A DNA stretch of 64,000 nt from an uncultured Collinsella sp. (GTDB taxonomy: Bacteria > Actinomycetota > Coriobacteriia > Coriobacteriales > Coriobacteriaceae). Shown piece by piece: positions 7,687 through 15,968 of the stretch. The stretch is from NCBI GenBank assembly GCA_959023295.1, contig CAUFBM010000011.1:7944-71943 (forward strand), read 5' to 3'. The position numbers and the translations under genes are program-made. Positions within the stretch are counted from its first letter, which is position 1; each line of letters begins with the position of its first letter. A model generated the notes under the pieces. That model did no database searches, had not been told where the DNA came from, and was given only the letters and a program-made list of their open reading frames with translations.

Positions 7687-8244
7687 ATGGCAGAAGAGAA
7701 GTATGTGCCGCGTCTGAAGACCAAGTACAACAACGAGGTCAAGCACCAGCTTCAGGAAAAGTTCCAGTACGAGAACGTCATGATGATCCCCAAGTTTGAG
7801 AAGATCGTCGTGAACATGGGTGTCGGCGAGGCCGCTACCGATTCCAAGGCCATCGACGGTGCCGTGCGCGACCTGCGCGCCATCACCGGCCAGCAGCCGA
7901 TGATCACCCGTGCCCGCAAGTCCATCGCTACCTTCCGCCTGCGCGCTGGTATGCCGATCGGCTGCAAGGTTACCCTGCGTGGCGACCGTATGTGGGAGTT
8001 CTTCGATCGTCTGACCTCCGTCGCGATCCCCCGTATCCGCGACTTCCGCGGCATCTCCGCCAAGAGCTTTGACGGCCGTGGTAACTTCTCCATGGGCGTC
8101 ACCGAGCAGCTCATCTTCCCCGAGATCGACTTCGACTCCGTCGATCACCAGCGTGGTATGGACATCACTTTCGTGACTACCGCCAACACCGATGAGGAGG
8201 CCAAGGCCCTTCTGGACGCCTTCGGTTTCCCGTTCAAGAAATAG
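7687..8244 (+). CDS. rplE: 50S ribosomal protein L5
   Basis: A 185-residue L5 that binds 5S rRNA and the central protuberance of the large subunit. The IVVNMGVGEA stretch (about 39-48), ITGQQPMITRARKSIATFR and the C-terminal GMDITFVTTA match the family over full length. AAGGAG lies just upstream of the ATG. It is the first gene of this ribosomal block; L14 and L24, which normally come before it, are missing here. A 26-nt hairpin separates it from rpsN. Confidence 0.98.
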   Translation: MAEEKYVPRLKTKYNNEVKHQLQEKFQYENVMMIPKFEKIVVNMGVGEAATDSKAIDGAVRDLRAITGQQPMITRARKSIATFRLRAGMPIGCKVTLRGDRMWEFFDRLTSVAIPRIRDFRGISAKSFDGRGNFSMGVTEQLIFPEIDFDSVDHQRGMDITFVTTANTDEEAKALLDAFGFPFKK

Positions 8245-8261
8245 GTTCACCTGCCCTATAA

Positions 8262-8287
8262 GCGCCGTTCCCACAAGGGGGCGGCGC
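8262..8287 (+). other. Hairpin between rplE and rpsN
   Basis: GCGCCG pairs with CGGCGC around a CCC/GGG inner stem, followed by TTGGGG and not a T-run. It is more likely an RNA-stability or attenuation element than a full terminator. Confidence 0.5.
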
Positions 8288-8323
8288 TTGGGGCGAACAA
8301 TACTCTATGTGAGGAGGATATAA

Positions 8324-8509
8324 GTGGCTAAGACATCGATGATCGTCAAGTGCAATCGCAAGCAGAAGTTCTCTACTCGTGAGTACACGCGCTGCCAGCG
8401 CTGCGGCCGTCCGCACTCTGTGTACCGCAAGTTCGGCCTGTGCCGTGTCTGCTTCCGTGAGCTTGCACTCAAGGGCGAGCTTCCCGGCGTTAAGAAGGCC
8501 AGCTGGTAA
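8324..8509 (+). CDS. rpsN: 30S ribosomal protein S14 type Z (zinc form)
   Basis: A 61-residue short S14. Two CxxC pairs (CQRC at 24-27 and CRVC at 40-43) form the zinc knuckle of the C+ form, in contrast to the roughly 100-residue zinc-free paralogue. The GTG start is preceded by GAGGAGG at suitable spacing, and no other start gives the family's MAKTS N-terminus. It assembles into the head of the small subunit. The gene lies in its standard place between L5 and S8. Confidence 0.97.
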   Translation: MAKTSMIVKCNRKQKFSTREYTRCQRCGRPHSVYRKFGLCRVCFRELALKGELPGVKKASW

Positions 8510-8628
8510 GTCACTACCAGCGTTTCAAGCATCAGTTTGGAACAGGGAAAACGCGCTAAATAGGCTTTGCCGTTAAGGGCGGCGAAGAACCAAGAGCACG
8601 TGTTCATCAAGAACGAAGGAGAATCTGT

Positions 8629-9027
8629 ATGAACCTTACAGACCCGATCGCAGATATGCTTACGCGCATCCGTAACGCTAACTCTGTGAACAAGGCCACG
8701 GTCTCCATGCCGAGCAGCAAGAAGCTCGTCGAGATCGCTCGTGTTCTGCACGAGGAGGGCTACATCGAGGGCTACGATGTCGAGGACACCGTTCCCCAGA
8801 AGACTCTGCACATCACGCTTAAGTATGGTCCCAAGAAGGCTAAGGTCATCAACGGCATCCGCCGCATTTCCAAGCCGGGCCTGCGTAAGTACACCGGCGT
8901 TGCCGACATGCCCCGCGTCCGTGGTGGCCTTGGTACCGCCATTATTTCCACCAGCCATGGCGTCATGACCGACCGCGATGCTCGCAAGCACAACGTCGGC
9001 GGCGAGATCATCGCTTACGTCTGGTAA
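8629..9027 (+). CDS. rpsH: 30S ribosomal protein S8
   Basis: A 132-residue S8, a primary 16S rRNA binder. The N-terminus MNLTDPIADMLTRIRNA and the C-terminal STSHGVMTDRDAR and GGEIIAYVW are diagnostic. GAAGGAG precedes the ATG. In E. coli S8 represses translation of the spc operon; no comparable target structure was identified with confidence here. The gap to rpsN (119 bp) contains only a weak hairpin. Confidence 0.98.
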   Translation: MNLTDPIADMLTRIRNANSVNKATVSMPSSKKLVEIARVLHEEGYIEGYDVEDTVPQKTLHITLKYGPKKAKVINGIRRISKPGLRKYTGVADMPRVRGGLGTAIISTSHGVMTDRDARKHNVGGEIIAYVW

Positions 9028-9060
9028 TTCGCTCGGTAGGTAGAAGGAAAGGAGATCACC

Positions 9061-9597
9061 GTGTCTCGTATCGGTAATAAGCCTGTCCAGATTCCCGCCG
9101 GAGTCGAAGTGGCAGTCAACGGCAACAACGTTGTCGTCAAGGGCCCCAAGGGCCAGCTCGAGCTCGATGTTTTTGAGAAGCTCACCATCAACGTCGAGGA
9201 CAACGTCCTCACCGTTTCCCGTCCCGACGACGAGCGTGAGACCCGTGCCCGCCACGGCCTCACCCGCGCCCTCATCCACAACATGGTTGTTGGCGTTTCC
9301 GAGGGCTTCGAGAAGAAGCTCGAGCTCGCCGGCGTCGGCTACCGCGTGCAGCAGAAGGGCAAGAACCTCGAGTTCTCCCTGGGCTTCTCGCACCCCGTGA
9401 TCGTCGAGGCTCCCGAGGGCATCACCTTCGAGGTTCCCGACAACACCCACGTGAACGTCAAGGGTATCAACAAGCAGCAGGTCGGTCAGATCGCCGCTGA
9501 GATCCGCGGCCATCGTCCTCCCGAGCCTTACAAGGGCAAGGGTATCCACTATGTTGGCGAGCACATCCGCCGCAAGCTGGGTAAGGCCGCCAAGTAG
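9061..9597 (+). CDS. rplF: 50S ribosomal protein L6
   Basis: A 178-residue L6 with the duplicated L6 fold. It starts MSRIGNKPVQIPAGV from GTG, with GGAAAGGAG just upstream. The C-terminal RPPEPYKGKGIHYVGE is the conserved rRNA-binding segment. Full length for the family. Part of the rplE-rplQ operon. Confidence 0.98.
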   Translation: MSRIGNKPVQIPAGVEVAVNGNNVVVKGPKGQLELDVFEKLTINVEDNVLTVSRPDDERETRARHGLTRALIHNMVVGVSEGFEKKLELAGVGYRVQQKGKNLEFSLGFSHPVIVEAPEGITFEVPDNTHVNVKGINKQQVGQIAAEIRGHRPPEPYKGKGIHYVGEHIRRKLGKAAK

Positions 9598-9622
9598 TCG
9601 TAACCGACTCACTCGCATAAGA

Positions 9623-9644
9623 CCAGCACCCCGTTAGGTGCTGG
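9623..9644 (+). other. Hairpin between rplF and rplR
   Basis: CCAGCACC and GGTGCTGG form a perfect 8-bp stem with a 6-base loop. No T-run follows directly, so it may be a processing or pausing site. Confidence 0.5.
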
Positions 9645-9672
9645 CAAGATCAACCTTTTTAGGAGTTTACGT

Positions 9673-10041
9673 ATGAACAAGCATAAGGCGAAGCTGGAAG
9701 GCCTCAAGCGTCGTCAGCGTCGTGTTCGCGGCAAGGTCTCGGGTACCGCCGAGCGTCCGCGTCTTCGCGTGACCCGTACTAACGCCAACATCTATGCCCA
9801 GATCATCGACGACAGCAAGGGCTCCAGCCTGACGCTCGTCTCTGCCTCGACCCTCGAGGCCGAGTTCAAGGGCACCCACACCTCGAACAAGGAGGCTGCG
9901 GAGAAGGTCGGTCAGCTCGTTGGCAAGCGTGCCATCGAGGCCGGCATCACCAAGGTCGCTTTCGATCGTGGTGGCCGTATCTACCATGGCCGCGTCAAGG
10001 CCCTCGCCGACGGTGCTCGTGCCGCCGGTCTCGAGTTCTAG
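9673..10041 (+). CDS. rplR: 50S ribosomal protein L18
   Basis: A 122-residue L18 that binds 5S rRNA together with L5. A basic N-terminus (KHKAKLEGLKRRQRRVRGK) and the C-terminal FDRGGRIYHGRVKALADGAR are conserved. TTAGGAG sits upstream of the ATG. The stop is 14 bp before rpsE. Confidence 0.98.
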   Translation: MNKHKAKLEGLKRRQRRVRGKVSGTAERPRLRVTRTNANIYAQIIDDSKGSSLTLVSASTLEAEFKGTHTSNKEAAEKVGQLVGKRAIEAGITKVAFDRGGRIYHGRVKALADGARAAGLEF

Positions 10042-10055
10042 GAGGTATGTAGCAC

Positions 10056-10580
10056 ATGGCTCGTAATCAGAAGCAGCAGCGCGAGGCCTCCGAGTTCGAG
10101 GAGCGCGTCGTTTACATCAACCGCGTGTCGAAGACCGTCAAGGGTGGTCGTCGCATGAGCCTCGTCGCTCTCGTCGTCGTTGGCGACGGCAAGGGCAACG
10201 TCGGCGTTGGCATGGGCAAGTCCGCTGAGGTGCCCATGGCCATCTCCAAGGCGTCTCTCGATGCCAAGAAGAACATGTTCCACGTGCCGGTGACCGAGCA
10301 GGGCACCATTCCGCACGAGGTTCTCGGTCACTTTGGTGCCGGCCGCATCATCATCAAGCCCGCTGTCGAGGGTACCGGCGTTATCGCCGGCGGCGCTGTG
10401 CGTCCCCTCTTCGAGCTTGCTGGCATCAAGAACGTCCTGTCCAAGTCCCTCGGTACCGACAACGGCCTCAACATCATCAAGGCTGCCGTCGAGGGCCTCA
10501 AGGAGCTCTCCAGCCCTGAGGACGTCGCGGCTCGCCGTGGCCTGACGGTCTCCGAGATGTTCGTCGGTAAGGAGAACTAA
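10056..10580 (+). CDS. rpsE: 30S ribosomal protein S5
   Basis: A 174-residue S5 involved in decoding accuracy. The RVSKTVKGGRRMSLVALVVV motif (about 29-48) is the dsRNA-binding-like N-terminal domain, where spectinomycin resistance mutations occur in E. coli. The C-terminal domain includes GHFGAGRIIIKPA. The RBS GGAGGT lies at the end of rplR. Full length. Confidence 0.98.
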   Translation: MARNQKQQREASEFEERVVYINRVSKTVKGGRRMSLVALVVVGDGKGNVGVGMGKSAEVPMAISKASLDAKKNMFHVPVTEQGTIPHEVLGHFGAGRIIIKPAVEGTGVIAGGAVRPLFELAGIKNVLSKSLGTDNGLNIIKAAVEGLKELSSPEDVAARRGLTVSEMFVGKEN

Positions 10581-10582
10581 GC

Positions 10583-10765
10583 ATGGCTGACACCATCAAG
10601 ATCAAGCAGGTCCGCAGCACCAATGGTTGCAAGCAGGACCAGGTCCGTACTGTCCGTGCCCTCGGTCTCCACAGGATCCGCGAGGTTCGCGAGATTGCTG
10701 ACAACGAGTCCGTCCGCGGCATGATCTTCAAGGTCAAGCACCTTGTCGAGATTGTAGAGGAGTAG
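10583..10765 (+). CDS. rpmD: 50S ribosomal protein L30
   Basis: A 60-residue L30. The sequence IKQVRSTNGCKQDQVRTVRA is typical, and the length is normal for this one-domain protein. The gene begins two bases after the rpsE stop and its RBS (GGTAAGGAG) lies within rpsE, so translation is probably coupled. Confidence 0.97.
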   Translation: MADTIKIKQVRSTNGCKQDQVRTVRALGLHRIREVREIADNESVRGMIFKVKHLVEIVEE

Positions 10766-10768
10766 CAA

Positions 10769-11218
10769 ATGCAGCTTCACGATCTTACTCCCGCGCCCGG
10801 TTCCACCAAGAACCGCAAGCGCGTCGGCCGTGGCAATTCTTCGGGTCACGGCACCACTTCTGGCCGCGGTCAGAAGGGCCAGGGTTCCCGCTCTGGCGGC
10901 ACCAAGGGTGCCGGCTTCGAGGGTGGCCAGACTCCGCTGGCTATGCGCCTGCCCAAGCTTCCGGGCTTCCGCAACCCCCGTCGTATCGAGTACACCGCCG
11001 TTAACGTTGAGCGTCTCGAGCGCAAGTTCGAGGACGGCGCTGTGATCGACGGTGCCGCTCTTAAGGCCGCTCGCATCACCAAGAGCGAGTTCGAGCCCGT
11101 CAAGGTGCTCGGCAATGGTGAGCTCACCAAGAAGTTCACGGTCAAGGTCGACAAGGTCAGCGCTTCTGCGCAGGCCAAGATCGAGGCCGCCGGCGGAAAG
11201 GTCGAGCTGCCGTGCTAA
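10769..11218 (+). CDS. rplO: 50S ribosomal protein L15
   Basis: A 149-residue L15. The glycine/arginine-rich N-terminal extension (about 12-50, RKRVGRGNSSGHG and GRGQKGQGSRSGG) threads through 23S rRNA in known structures. The C-terminal domain ends VELPC. It starts three bases after rpmD, and its stop overlaps the secY start by seven bases. Confidence 0.98.
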   Translation: MQLHDLTPAPGSTKNRKRVGRGNSSGHGTTSGRGQKGQGSRSGGTKGAGFEGGQTPLAMRLPKLPGFRNPRRIEYTAVNVERLERKFEDGAVIDGAALKAARITKSEFEPVKVLGNGELTKKFTVKVDKVSASAQAKIEAAGGKVELPC

Positions 11219-12498
11219 ATGGTCTTAAGAATGCTTTCCGCATCAAAGAATTGCGCGAAAAGATTCTTTTTACCATAGCTATGCTCGTCGTGTACCGCAT
11301 TGGTGCGCACGTTCCTGTGCCCGGCATTCCCTTCCAGGGGATGCTGGGCCTTTTCTCGACCGATAACAATTCGGTCGCCGCAGGTGCTATGGCCCTCCTG
11401 AATCTTTTCTCTGGTGGCGCGTTGAGCTATGTTTCGGTGTTCTCCCTGGGCATCATGCCTTACATCACCAGCTCGATCATCCTCCAGATGCTCCAGGCCG
11501 TTGTGCCTTCCCTGCATGAGCTTGCCCGCGAGGGCGAGGTCGGTCAGACCAAGATTACGCAGTATTCGCGTTACCTCACCCTGGCTCTGGCAATCCTCAA
11601 CTCCGTGGGTTACCTCTTCCTCTTTAAGAGCTTCGGCATCAGCTTTACTGGCGCCGGTGCTCCCGAGATCATCTTCGACCTCATGATCGTCGGCACGCTC
11701 ACCGCGGGCGCCATGCTGATCATGTGGATTGGTGAGCTCATCACCCAGCGCGGTATCGGCAATGGCATGTCGCTGATCATCTTCGCGAACATCATGGCCG
11801 GCCTGCCGCAGGCGATCTTCTCCAGCACCGAGGGCAATGCCGGTGGCATCATCACCATGGTGATCATCTGCGCCATCATCTTGCTGGTTATCCCGCTGAT
11901 TGTTTTCCTTGAGCGCGGCCAGCGCCGCATTCCGGTCTCCTACGCTAAGCGCGTCGTGGGCCGTCGCATGATGGGTGGCCAGACCACCTACCTGCCCATC
12001 AAGGTCAACACCGCGGGTGTCGTGCCGATCATCTTCGCTTCGGCGCTGCTGTACTTCCCGGCCCAGATTGCCGTGTTCTTCCCCGGCATCGGCTGGATTC
12101 AGGCAGTTGCCTCTGCGCTTTCGACCGGTTGGCTCAACTGGGTGCTTAACGTTGTCCTCATCGTGTTCTTCGCGTACTTCTACACCTCCATGGTGTTCAA
12201 CCCCGATGACACGGCCGACAACCTTAAGAAGCAGGGCGGCTTTATTCCGGGCGTCCGTCCGGGTAGGGCTACCGCGGCCTACATCAAGAACGCGCTCAAC
12301 AAGATCACGCTTCCCAGCGCTGTCTTTTTGGCGCTCATCGCCATCGTGCCTTCGATCATCTTCTCCTTCACGGGTAACCATCTGATCCAGGCATTTGGCG
12401 GCACGTCCATCCTCATCATGGTCGGCGTCGTGCTCGACACGGTCGATAAGCTCGAAGGCCAGATCAAGATGTATGATTACGATGGATTCTTTAAATAG
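11212..12498 (+). CDS. secY: Preprotein translocase channel subunit SecY
   Basis: A 428-residue ten-helix membrane protein, the channel of the Sec translocon, working with SecA (32991-35798). The GTG start overlaps rplO. N-terminal FRIKELREKILFTIAMLVVYRIG, the plug region near VPGIPFQ and the cytosolic loop IPVSYAKRVVGR match SecY. The C-terminal LEGQIKMYDYDGFFK is short but normal. Placement between rplO and adk is standard. Confidence 0.98.
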   Translation: MLNGLKNAFRIKELREKILFTIAMLVVYRIGAHVPVPGIPFQGMLGLFSTDNNSVAAGAMALLNLFSGGALSYVSVFSLGIMPYITSSIILQMLQAVVPSLHELAREGEVGQTKITQYSRYLTLALAILNSVGYLFLFKSFGISFTGAGAPEIIFDLMIVGTLTAGAMLIMWIGELITQRGIGNGMSLIIFANIMAGLPQAIFSSTEGNAGGIITMVIICAIILLVIPLIVFLERGQRRIPVSYAKRVVGRRMMGGQTTYLPIKVNTAGVVPIIFASALLYFPAQIAVFFPGIGWIQAVASALSTGWLNWVLNVVLIVFFAYFYTSMVFNPDDTADNLKKQGGFIPGVRPGRATAAYIKNALNKITLPSAVFLALIAIVPSIIFSFTGNHLIQAFGGTSILIMVGVVLDTVDKLEGQIKMYDYDGFFK

Positions 12499-12516
12499 GC
12501 TAGAGGAGGATTGCTC

Positions 12517-13143
12517 ATGAACCTCGTATTGCTCGGAGCTCCGGGTGCCGGTAAGGGCACCGTCGCACAGGAGCTCGTCGCCGAGTTTGGCGTCGCTCAC
12601 ATTTCCACGGGCGACCTGCTGCGTGCTGCCGTCAAGGGTGGCACCGAGCTTGGTATTCAGGCTAAGAAGTACATGGACGCTGGCGAGCTCGTCCCCGACC
12701 AGCTCGTGATCGACCTTGTCAAGGAGCGTCTTGCCGCCGATGACGCCCAGCAGGGCTTCATCCTCGATGGCTTCCCGCGCAACACCGCCCAGGCTGTGAC
12801 GCTCGATTCCGAGCTCTCGGCTATGGGTCGCGAGATCGACTGCGCTCTTCTGGTCGATGTGGCCCCCGAGGTCATCATCGATCGTCTGTCTTCGCGTCGT
12901 ACCTGCCGCGCCTGCGGCTACACCGGCACGGCTGCCGATACTACCTGCCCCAAGTGCGGCGGCGAGATGTATCAGCGCGACGACGACAAGCCCGAGACCA
13001 TCAAGAACCGTCTCGACGTCTACGAGAAGTCCACGAGCCCGCTCGTCGACTACTATCGTGGCCAGGGTCTGCTCAAGTCGGTCAACGGTGACCAGGCTCG
13101 CGAGACCGTGTACGGGGATGTCAAAGAGGCTCTCGGTCTATGA
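12517..13143 (+). CDS. adk: Adenylate kinase (zinc-lid form)
   Basis: A 208-residue enzyme converting AMP and ATP into two ADP. The P-loop GAPGAGKGT (about 7-15), STGDLLR and DGFPR motifs are intact. The lid carries CRACGYTG and CPKCGG, four cysteines suited to structural zinc. The ATG at 12517 is chosen over a TTG six bases upstream because GAGGAGG gives seven-base spacing. The stop TGA overlaps the map start (ATGA), one of only four TGA stops I find in the window. Confidence 0.97.
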   Translation: MNLVLLGAPGAGKGTVAQELVAEFGVAHISTGDLLRAAVKGGTELGIQAKKYMDAGELVPDQLVIDLVKERLAADDAQQGFILDGFPRNTAQAVTLDSELSAMGREIDCALLVDVAPEVIIDRLSSRRTCRACGYTGTAADTTCPKCGGEMYQRDDDKPETIKNRLDVYEKSTSPLVDYYRGQGLLKSVNGDQARETVYGDVKEALGL

Positions 13144-13928
13144 TCAAGATTAAGTCTGCAACGCAAATCGAGCAGATGAAGAAGGCAGGAGCGCTATCTA
13201 AGATGGCGCTCCGCCACGTTGGGGCCATGGTTCGCCCCGGCGTGTCGACCTTCGAACTCGATCAGCTTGCCGAGCAGATTATCCGCATGCATGGCGGCAC
13301 CCCTGCCTTCAAGGGTTACGGCGGGTTCCCCGGAACCATTTGCGCATCAATTAACGATGCCGTGGTTCACGGTATTCCCAACCCTGACATGATCCTGCGC
13401 GATGGCGATATCATCTCCATCGATACGGGAGCTGTCGTTGACGGTTGGGTTGGCGATAACGCCTGGACGTTTTTCGTCGGCACCCCCACGCCCGAGGCCA
13501 AGGCCCTGTGCGAGGTTACGCGCGATTGCCTTAAGGCTGCTATTGAGCAGGCTGTTCCCGGTAACCATATCGGGGACGTTGGCTATGCCGTTCAGTCCCT
13601 CGCCGAGTCTCACGGTTACGGCGTGCTTCGCGATTACGTGGGGCATGGTATCGGTCGTGTAATGCACGAGGACCCCAACGTTCCAAATTATGGAAAGAAG
13701 GGGAGAGGCGTTCGCCTTCAGGCTGGTATGGTCATCGCTATCGAGCCGATGGTTACGATGGGTTCCAATCATGTGAGCACGGGCTCCGATGGTTGGATCG
13801 TTACGACCAACGACCATCTGCCCGCCGCGCACTACGAGAACACCGTCGCCATTACCAATGACGGTCCGGTGATTCTTACCACCGATGCGCAAGGATCCTG
13901 GTGTTCGCTCCAAGGCGGAGAAATGTAA
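13140..13928 (+). CDS. map: Methionine aminopeptidase type I
   Basis: A 262-residue metalloprotease that removes the initiator methionine. Metal ligands are visible in DTGAVVDGWVGDNAWT (two Asp), GHGIG (His), and EPMVTMG and ENTVAITNDGP (Glu). The four-base overlap with adk implies coupled translation. Length is normal for a type Ia enzyme without an N-terminal zinc extension. Confidence 0.97.
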   Translation: MIKIKSATQIEQMKKAGALSKMALRHVGAMVRPGVSTFELDQLAEQIIRMHGGTPAFKGYGGFPGTICASINDAVVHGIPNPDMILRDGDIISIDTGAVVDGWVGDNAWTFFVGTPTPEAKALCEVTRDCLKAAIEQAVPGNHIGDVGYAVQSLAESHGYGVLRDYVGHGIGRVMHEDPNVPNYGKKGRGVRLQAGMVIAIEPMVTMGSNHVSTGSDGWIVTTNDHLPAAHYENTVAITNDGPVILTTDAQGSWCSLQGGEM

Positions 13929-13964
13929 CAAGTTCCACGTAGTTGTGGAGCCATTACGAAGATA

Positions 13965-13993
13965 TTACGATATGTGCACGCGTATTGTAGAAT
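13965..13993 (+). promoter_or_regulatory. Candidate promoter for infA and the alpha operon
   Basis: TTACGA, 17 bp, TAGAAT (13965-13970 and 13988-13993). The -10 matches five of six bases, the -35 three of six. It sits in the gap between map and infA, 40 bp before the start, in AT-richer DNA. Confidence 0.5.
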
Positions 13994-14032
13994 ACTCAAT
14001 CGCTGTCGTTTTCTAGAGAAAGATGATTGCTT

Positions 14033-14251
14033 GTGAAGAAGGAAGACGCAATTGAGCTCGAGGGTACGGTAAAGGAACCGCTGCCCAACGCCATGTTTAA
14101 GGTCGAGCTCGAGAACGGTCATTCGGTTCTGTGCAACATTTCTGGCAAGATTCGAATGAATTACATCCGCATTCTCCCCGGTGACAGGGTTGTCGTGGAG
14201 CTTTCCCCGTACGACCTGACCCGCGGTCGCATCACCTATCGCTATAAATAG
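14033..14251 (+). CDS. infA: Translation initiation factor IF-1
   Basis: A 72-residue S1-like OB-fold protein that binds the ribosomal A site during initiation. KKEDAIELEGTV opens the protein and SPYDLTRGRITYRYK closes it, both diagnostic. The GTG at 14033 gives the family-standard N-terminus; an in-frame TTG at 14027 would add two residues and lies closer to the GAGAAAG ribosome site, so the start is uncertain by two codons. Confidence 0.96.
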   Translation: MKKEDAIELEGTVKEPLPNAMFKVELENGHSVLCNISGKIRMNYIRILPGDRVVVELSPYDLTRGRITYRYK

Positions 14252-14253
14252 CG

Positions 14254-14314
14254 ACACGCATACACGCTCTTTTCCGACTGCAGGCTTAGCTCAACCTACG
14301 GTCGGTTTGCGTGT
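14254..14314 (+). other. Two-part stem between infA and rpmJ
   Basis: ACACGCA (14254-14260) pairs with TGCGTGT (14308-14314), enclosing CCGAC (14274-14278) and GTCGG (14301-14305). No T-run follows. It could be a regulatory leader for rpmJ-rpsM; its function is unknown. Confidence 0.45.
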
Positions 14315-14398
14315 GAAGACCAGCCATAGTTTTAAACGCCTGCGGCTGGGCGAGTAGATAGTAGGGAAGTAGTTTGAGCGCTACCGAAAGGAAGAACG

Positions 14399-14512
14399 AT
14401 GAAGGTACGTCCTTCGGTCAAGAAGATGTGCGATAAGTGCAAAATCATTAGGCGCCACGGCAAGGTCCTCGTCATTTGCGAGAACCCCCGTCATAAGCAG
14501 CGTCAGGGTTAA
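14399..14512 (+). CDS. rpmJ: 50S ribosomal protein L36
   Basis: A 37-residue protein, MKVRPSVKKMCDKCKIIRR then HGKVLVICENPRHKQRQG. The Cys-x2-Cys, Cys and His ligands of the zinc form are present. The ATG follows GAAAGGAAG. It occupies the usual place between infA and rpsM. Confidence 0.98.
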   Translation: MKVRPSVKKMCDKCKIIRRHGKVLVICENPRHKQRQG

Positions 14513-14526
14513 GAGAGGAGACTACG

Positions 14527-14901
14527 TTGGCCCGTATTAATGGTGTCGACCTCCCGCGTGAGAAGCGCGTTGAGATCGGTCTGACCTACATTTACGGCAT
14601 CGGCCGCACCACTGCGACGAAGATTTGCGTCGAGTGCAACGTTAACGTGGACACGCGCGTTAAGGACCTCACCGAGGATGAGGTTAACGCCATCCGCGAT
14701 TATATCGATAAGAATCAGATCATGGTTGAGGGCGACCTCCGCCGTGAGCGCAACCAGAACGTCAAGCGCCTTATGGACATCGGCTGCAACCGCGGCCTTC
14801 GTCACCGCAAGGGCCTCCCGGTCCGCGGCCAGCGCACCCACACTAACGCTCGTACCCGCAAGGGCCCGAAGCGTCAGATCGGTGCTAAGAAGAAGAAATA
14901 A
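14527..14901 (+). CDS. rpsM: 30S ribosomal protein S13
   Basis: A 124-residue S13 contacting the P-site tRNA and L5. The TTG start is preceded by AGAGAGGAG, and the protein begins MARINGVDLPREKRVEIGLTY-like, as expected. The basic C-terminus (RGQRTHTNARTRKG) is conserved. No ATG is available near the family's N-terminus, so TTG initiation is well supported. Confidence 0.97.
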   Translation: MARINGVDLPREKRVEIGLTYIYGIGRTTATKICVECNVNVDTRVKDLTEDEVNAIRDYIDKNQIMVEGDLRRERNQNVKRLMDIGCNRGLRHRKGLPVRGQRTHTNARTRKGPKRQIGAKKKK

Positions 14902-14915
14902 GGAGCGCTAGATAG

Positions 14916-15320
14916 ATGGCTACTGCTAAGAAGAACGTTCGCGCTGCCCGTCTGAAGCGCGCGGACCGTAAGAACATTTCCGTGGGCCAGGCTCACATTC
15001 GTTCTACGTTCAACAACACGATCGTTTCGATCACCGATCCCCAGGGCAACGTCATTTCCTGGAAGTCGGCTGGCCAGGTGGGCTTCAAGGGCTCCCGTAA
15101 GTCCACGCCGTTCGCTGCCCAGATGGCTGCCGAGGCTGCTGCCAAGCAGGCCATGGAGCACGGTATGAAGAAGGTTTCCGTCTTCGTCAAGGGCCCCGGC
15201 TCCGGTCGTGAGACCGCCATCCGCTCCCTCCAGGCTGCTGGCCTCGAGGTCTCGAGCATCCAGGACAAGACCCCCATTCCGCACAACGGCTGCCGCCCCA
15301 AGAAGCGTCGCCGCGTGTAA
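14916..15320 (+). CDS. rpsK: 30S ribosomal protein S11
   Basis: A 134-residue S11 on the platform of the small subunit. SFNNTIVSITD-like FNNTIVSITDPQGN (about 29-42), SWKSAGQVGFKGSRKSTP and the closing HNGCRPKKRRRV are diagnostic. AAGGAG lies a little upstream of the ATG. Standard alpha-operon position. Confidence 0.98.
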   Translation: MATAKKNVRAARLKRADRKNISVGQAHIRSTFNNTIVSITDPQGNVISWKSAGQVGFKGSRKSTPFAAQMAAEAAAKQAMEHGMKKVSVFVKGPGSGRETAIRSLQAAGLEVSSIQDKTPIPHNGCRPKKRRRV

Positions 15321-15339
15321 CTGAAAGGATCGTATCAAT

Positions 15340-15936
15340 ATGGCAATCGACAGGACTCCTGTTCTTAAGCGCTGCCGTCAGCTCGGGATCGATCCCGCTG
15401 AGCTCGGTTACAGCAGCAAGAAGGAATCTATCCGTCAGCCCAAGCGCCGTCGCAAGGAATCTGAGTACGGCATGCAGCTGCGTGAGAAGCAGAAGGTCAA
15501 GTTCATCTATGGCGTTCTGGAGAAGCAGTTCCACGGCTACTTCAACAAGGCCCGTAAGATGAACGGCGTCACCGGTGAGAACCTCATGATCATCCTTGAG
15601 TCTCGCCTCGACAACGTCGTCTTCCGTCTTGGCTTCGCCCGCACCCGCAAAGAGGCTCGTCAGTCCGTCCGTCACGGTCACTTCACCGTGAACGGCAAGC
15701 GCGTGGACATCCCGTCCTACCGCGTCAAGGCCGGCGACGTCGTCGCTGTCGGCGAGAAGTTCCGTGACCTCCTCCCCATCAAGGAGGCCCTGATTTCCTC
15801 CGAGCGCTTTGAGGTCCCTGGCTGGCTCGAGGTCGATATCGAGAAGCTGTCTGGTAACGTGCTCGCTCTGCCGACGCGTGAGCAGATCAGCGGTGATATC
15901 AACGAGCAGCTCATCGTCGAGCTCTACTCTAAGTAG
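15340..15936 (+). CDS. rpsD: 30S ribosomal protein S4
   Basis: A 198-residue S4, a primary assembly protein and, in E. coli, the alpha-operon repressor. The S4 RNA-binding domain spans about 90-155 (ESRLDNVVFRLGFARTRKEA, then HGHFTVNGKRVDIPSYRV). The N-terminus lacks the zinc-binding cysteine cluster, so it is the C- form. The RBS is GAAAGGA. Confidence 0.98.
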   Translation: MAIDRTPVLKRCRQLGIDPAELGYSSKKESIRQPKRRRKESEYGMQLREKQKVKFIYGVLEKQFHGYFNKARKMNGVTGENLMIILESRLDNVVFRLGFARTRKEARQSVRHGHFTVNGKRVDIPSYRVKAGDVVAVGEKFRDLLPIKEALISSERFEVPGWLEVDIEKLSGNVLALPTREQISGDINEQLIVELYSK

Positions 15937-15968
15937 TCCATCCGGGCTGCTGAGGCTGGAGGTAATAC

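Noticed and set aside
7412..7717. Open frame upstream of rplE
   Set aside because: It begins inside the 67-bp palindrome, has no ribosome site or family features, and overlaps the rplE start.
11215..12600. Minus-strand open frame opposite secY
   Set aside because: Hydrophilic shadow of a membrane protein gene with no start signals.
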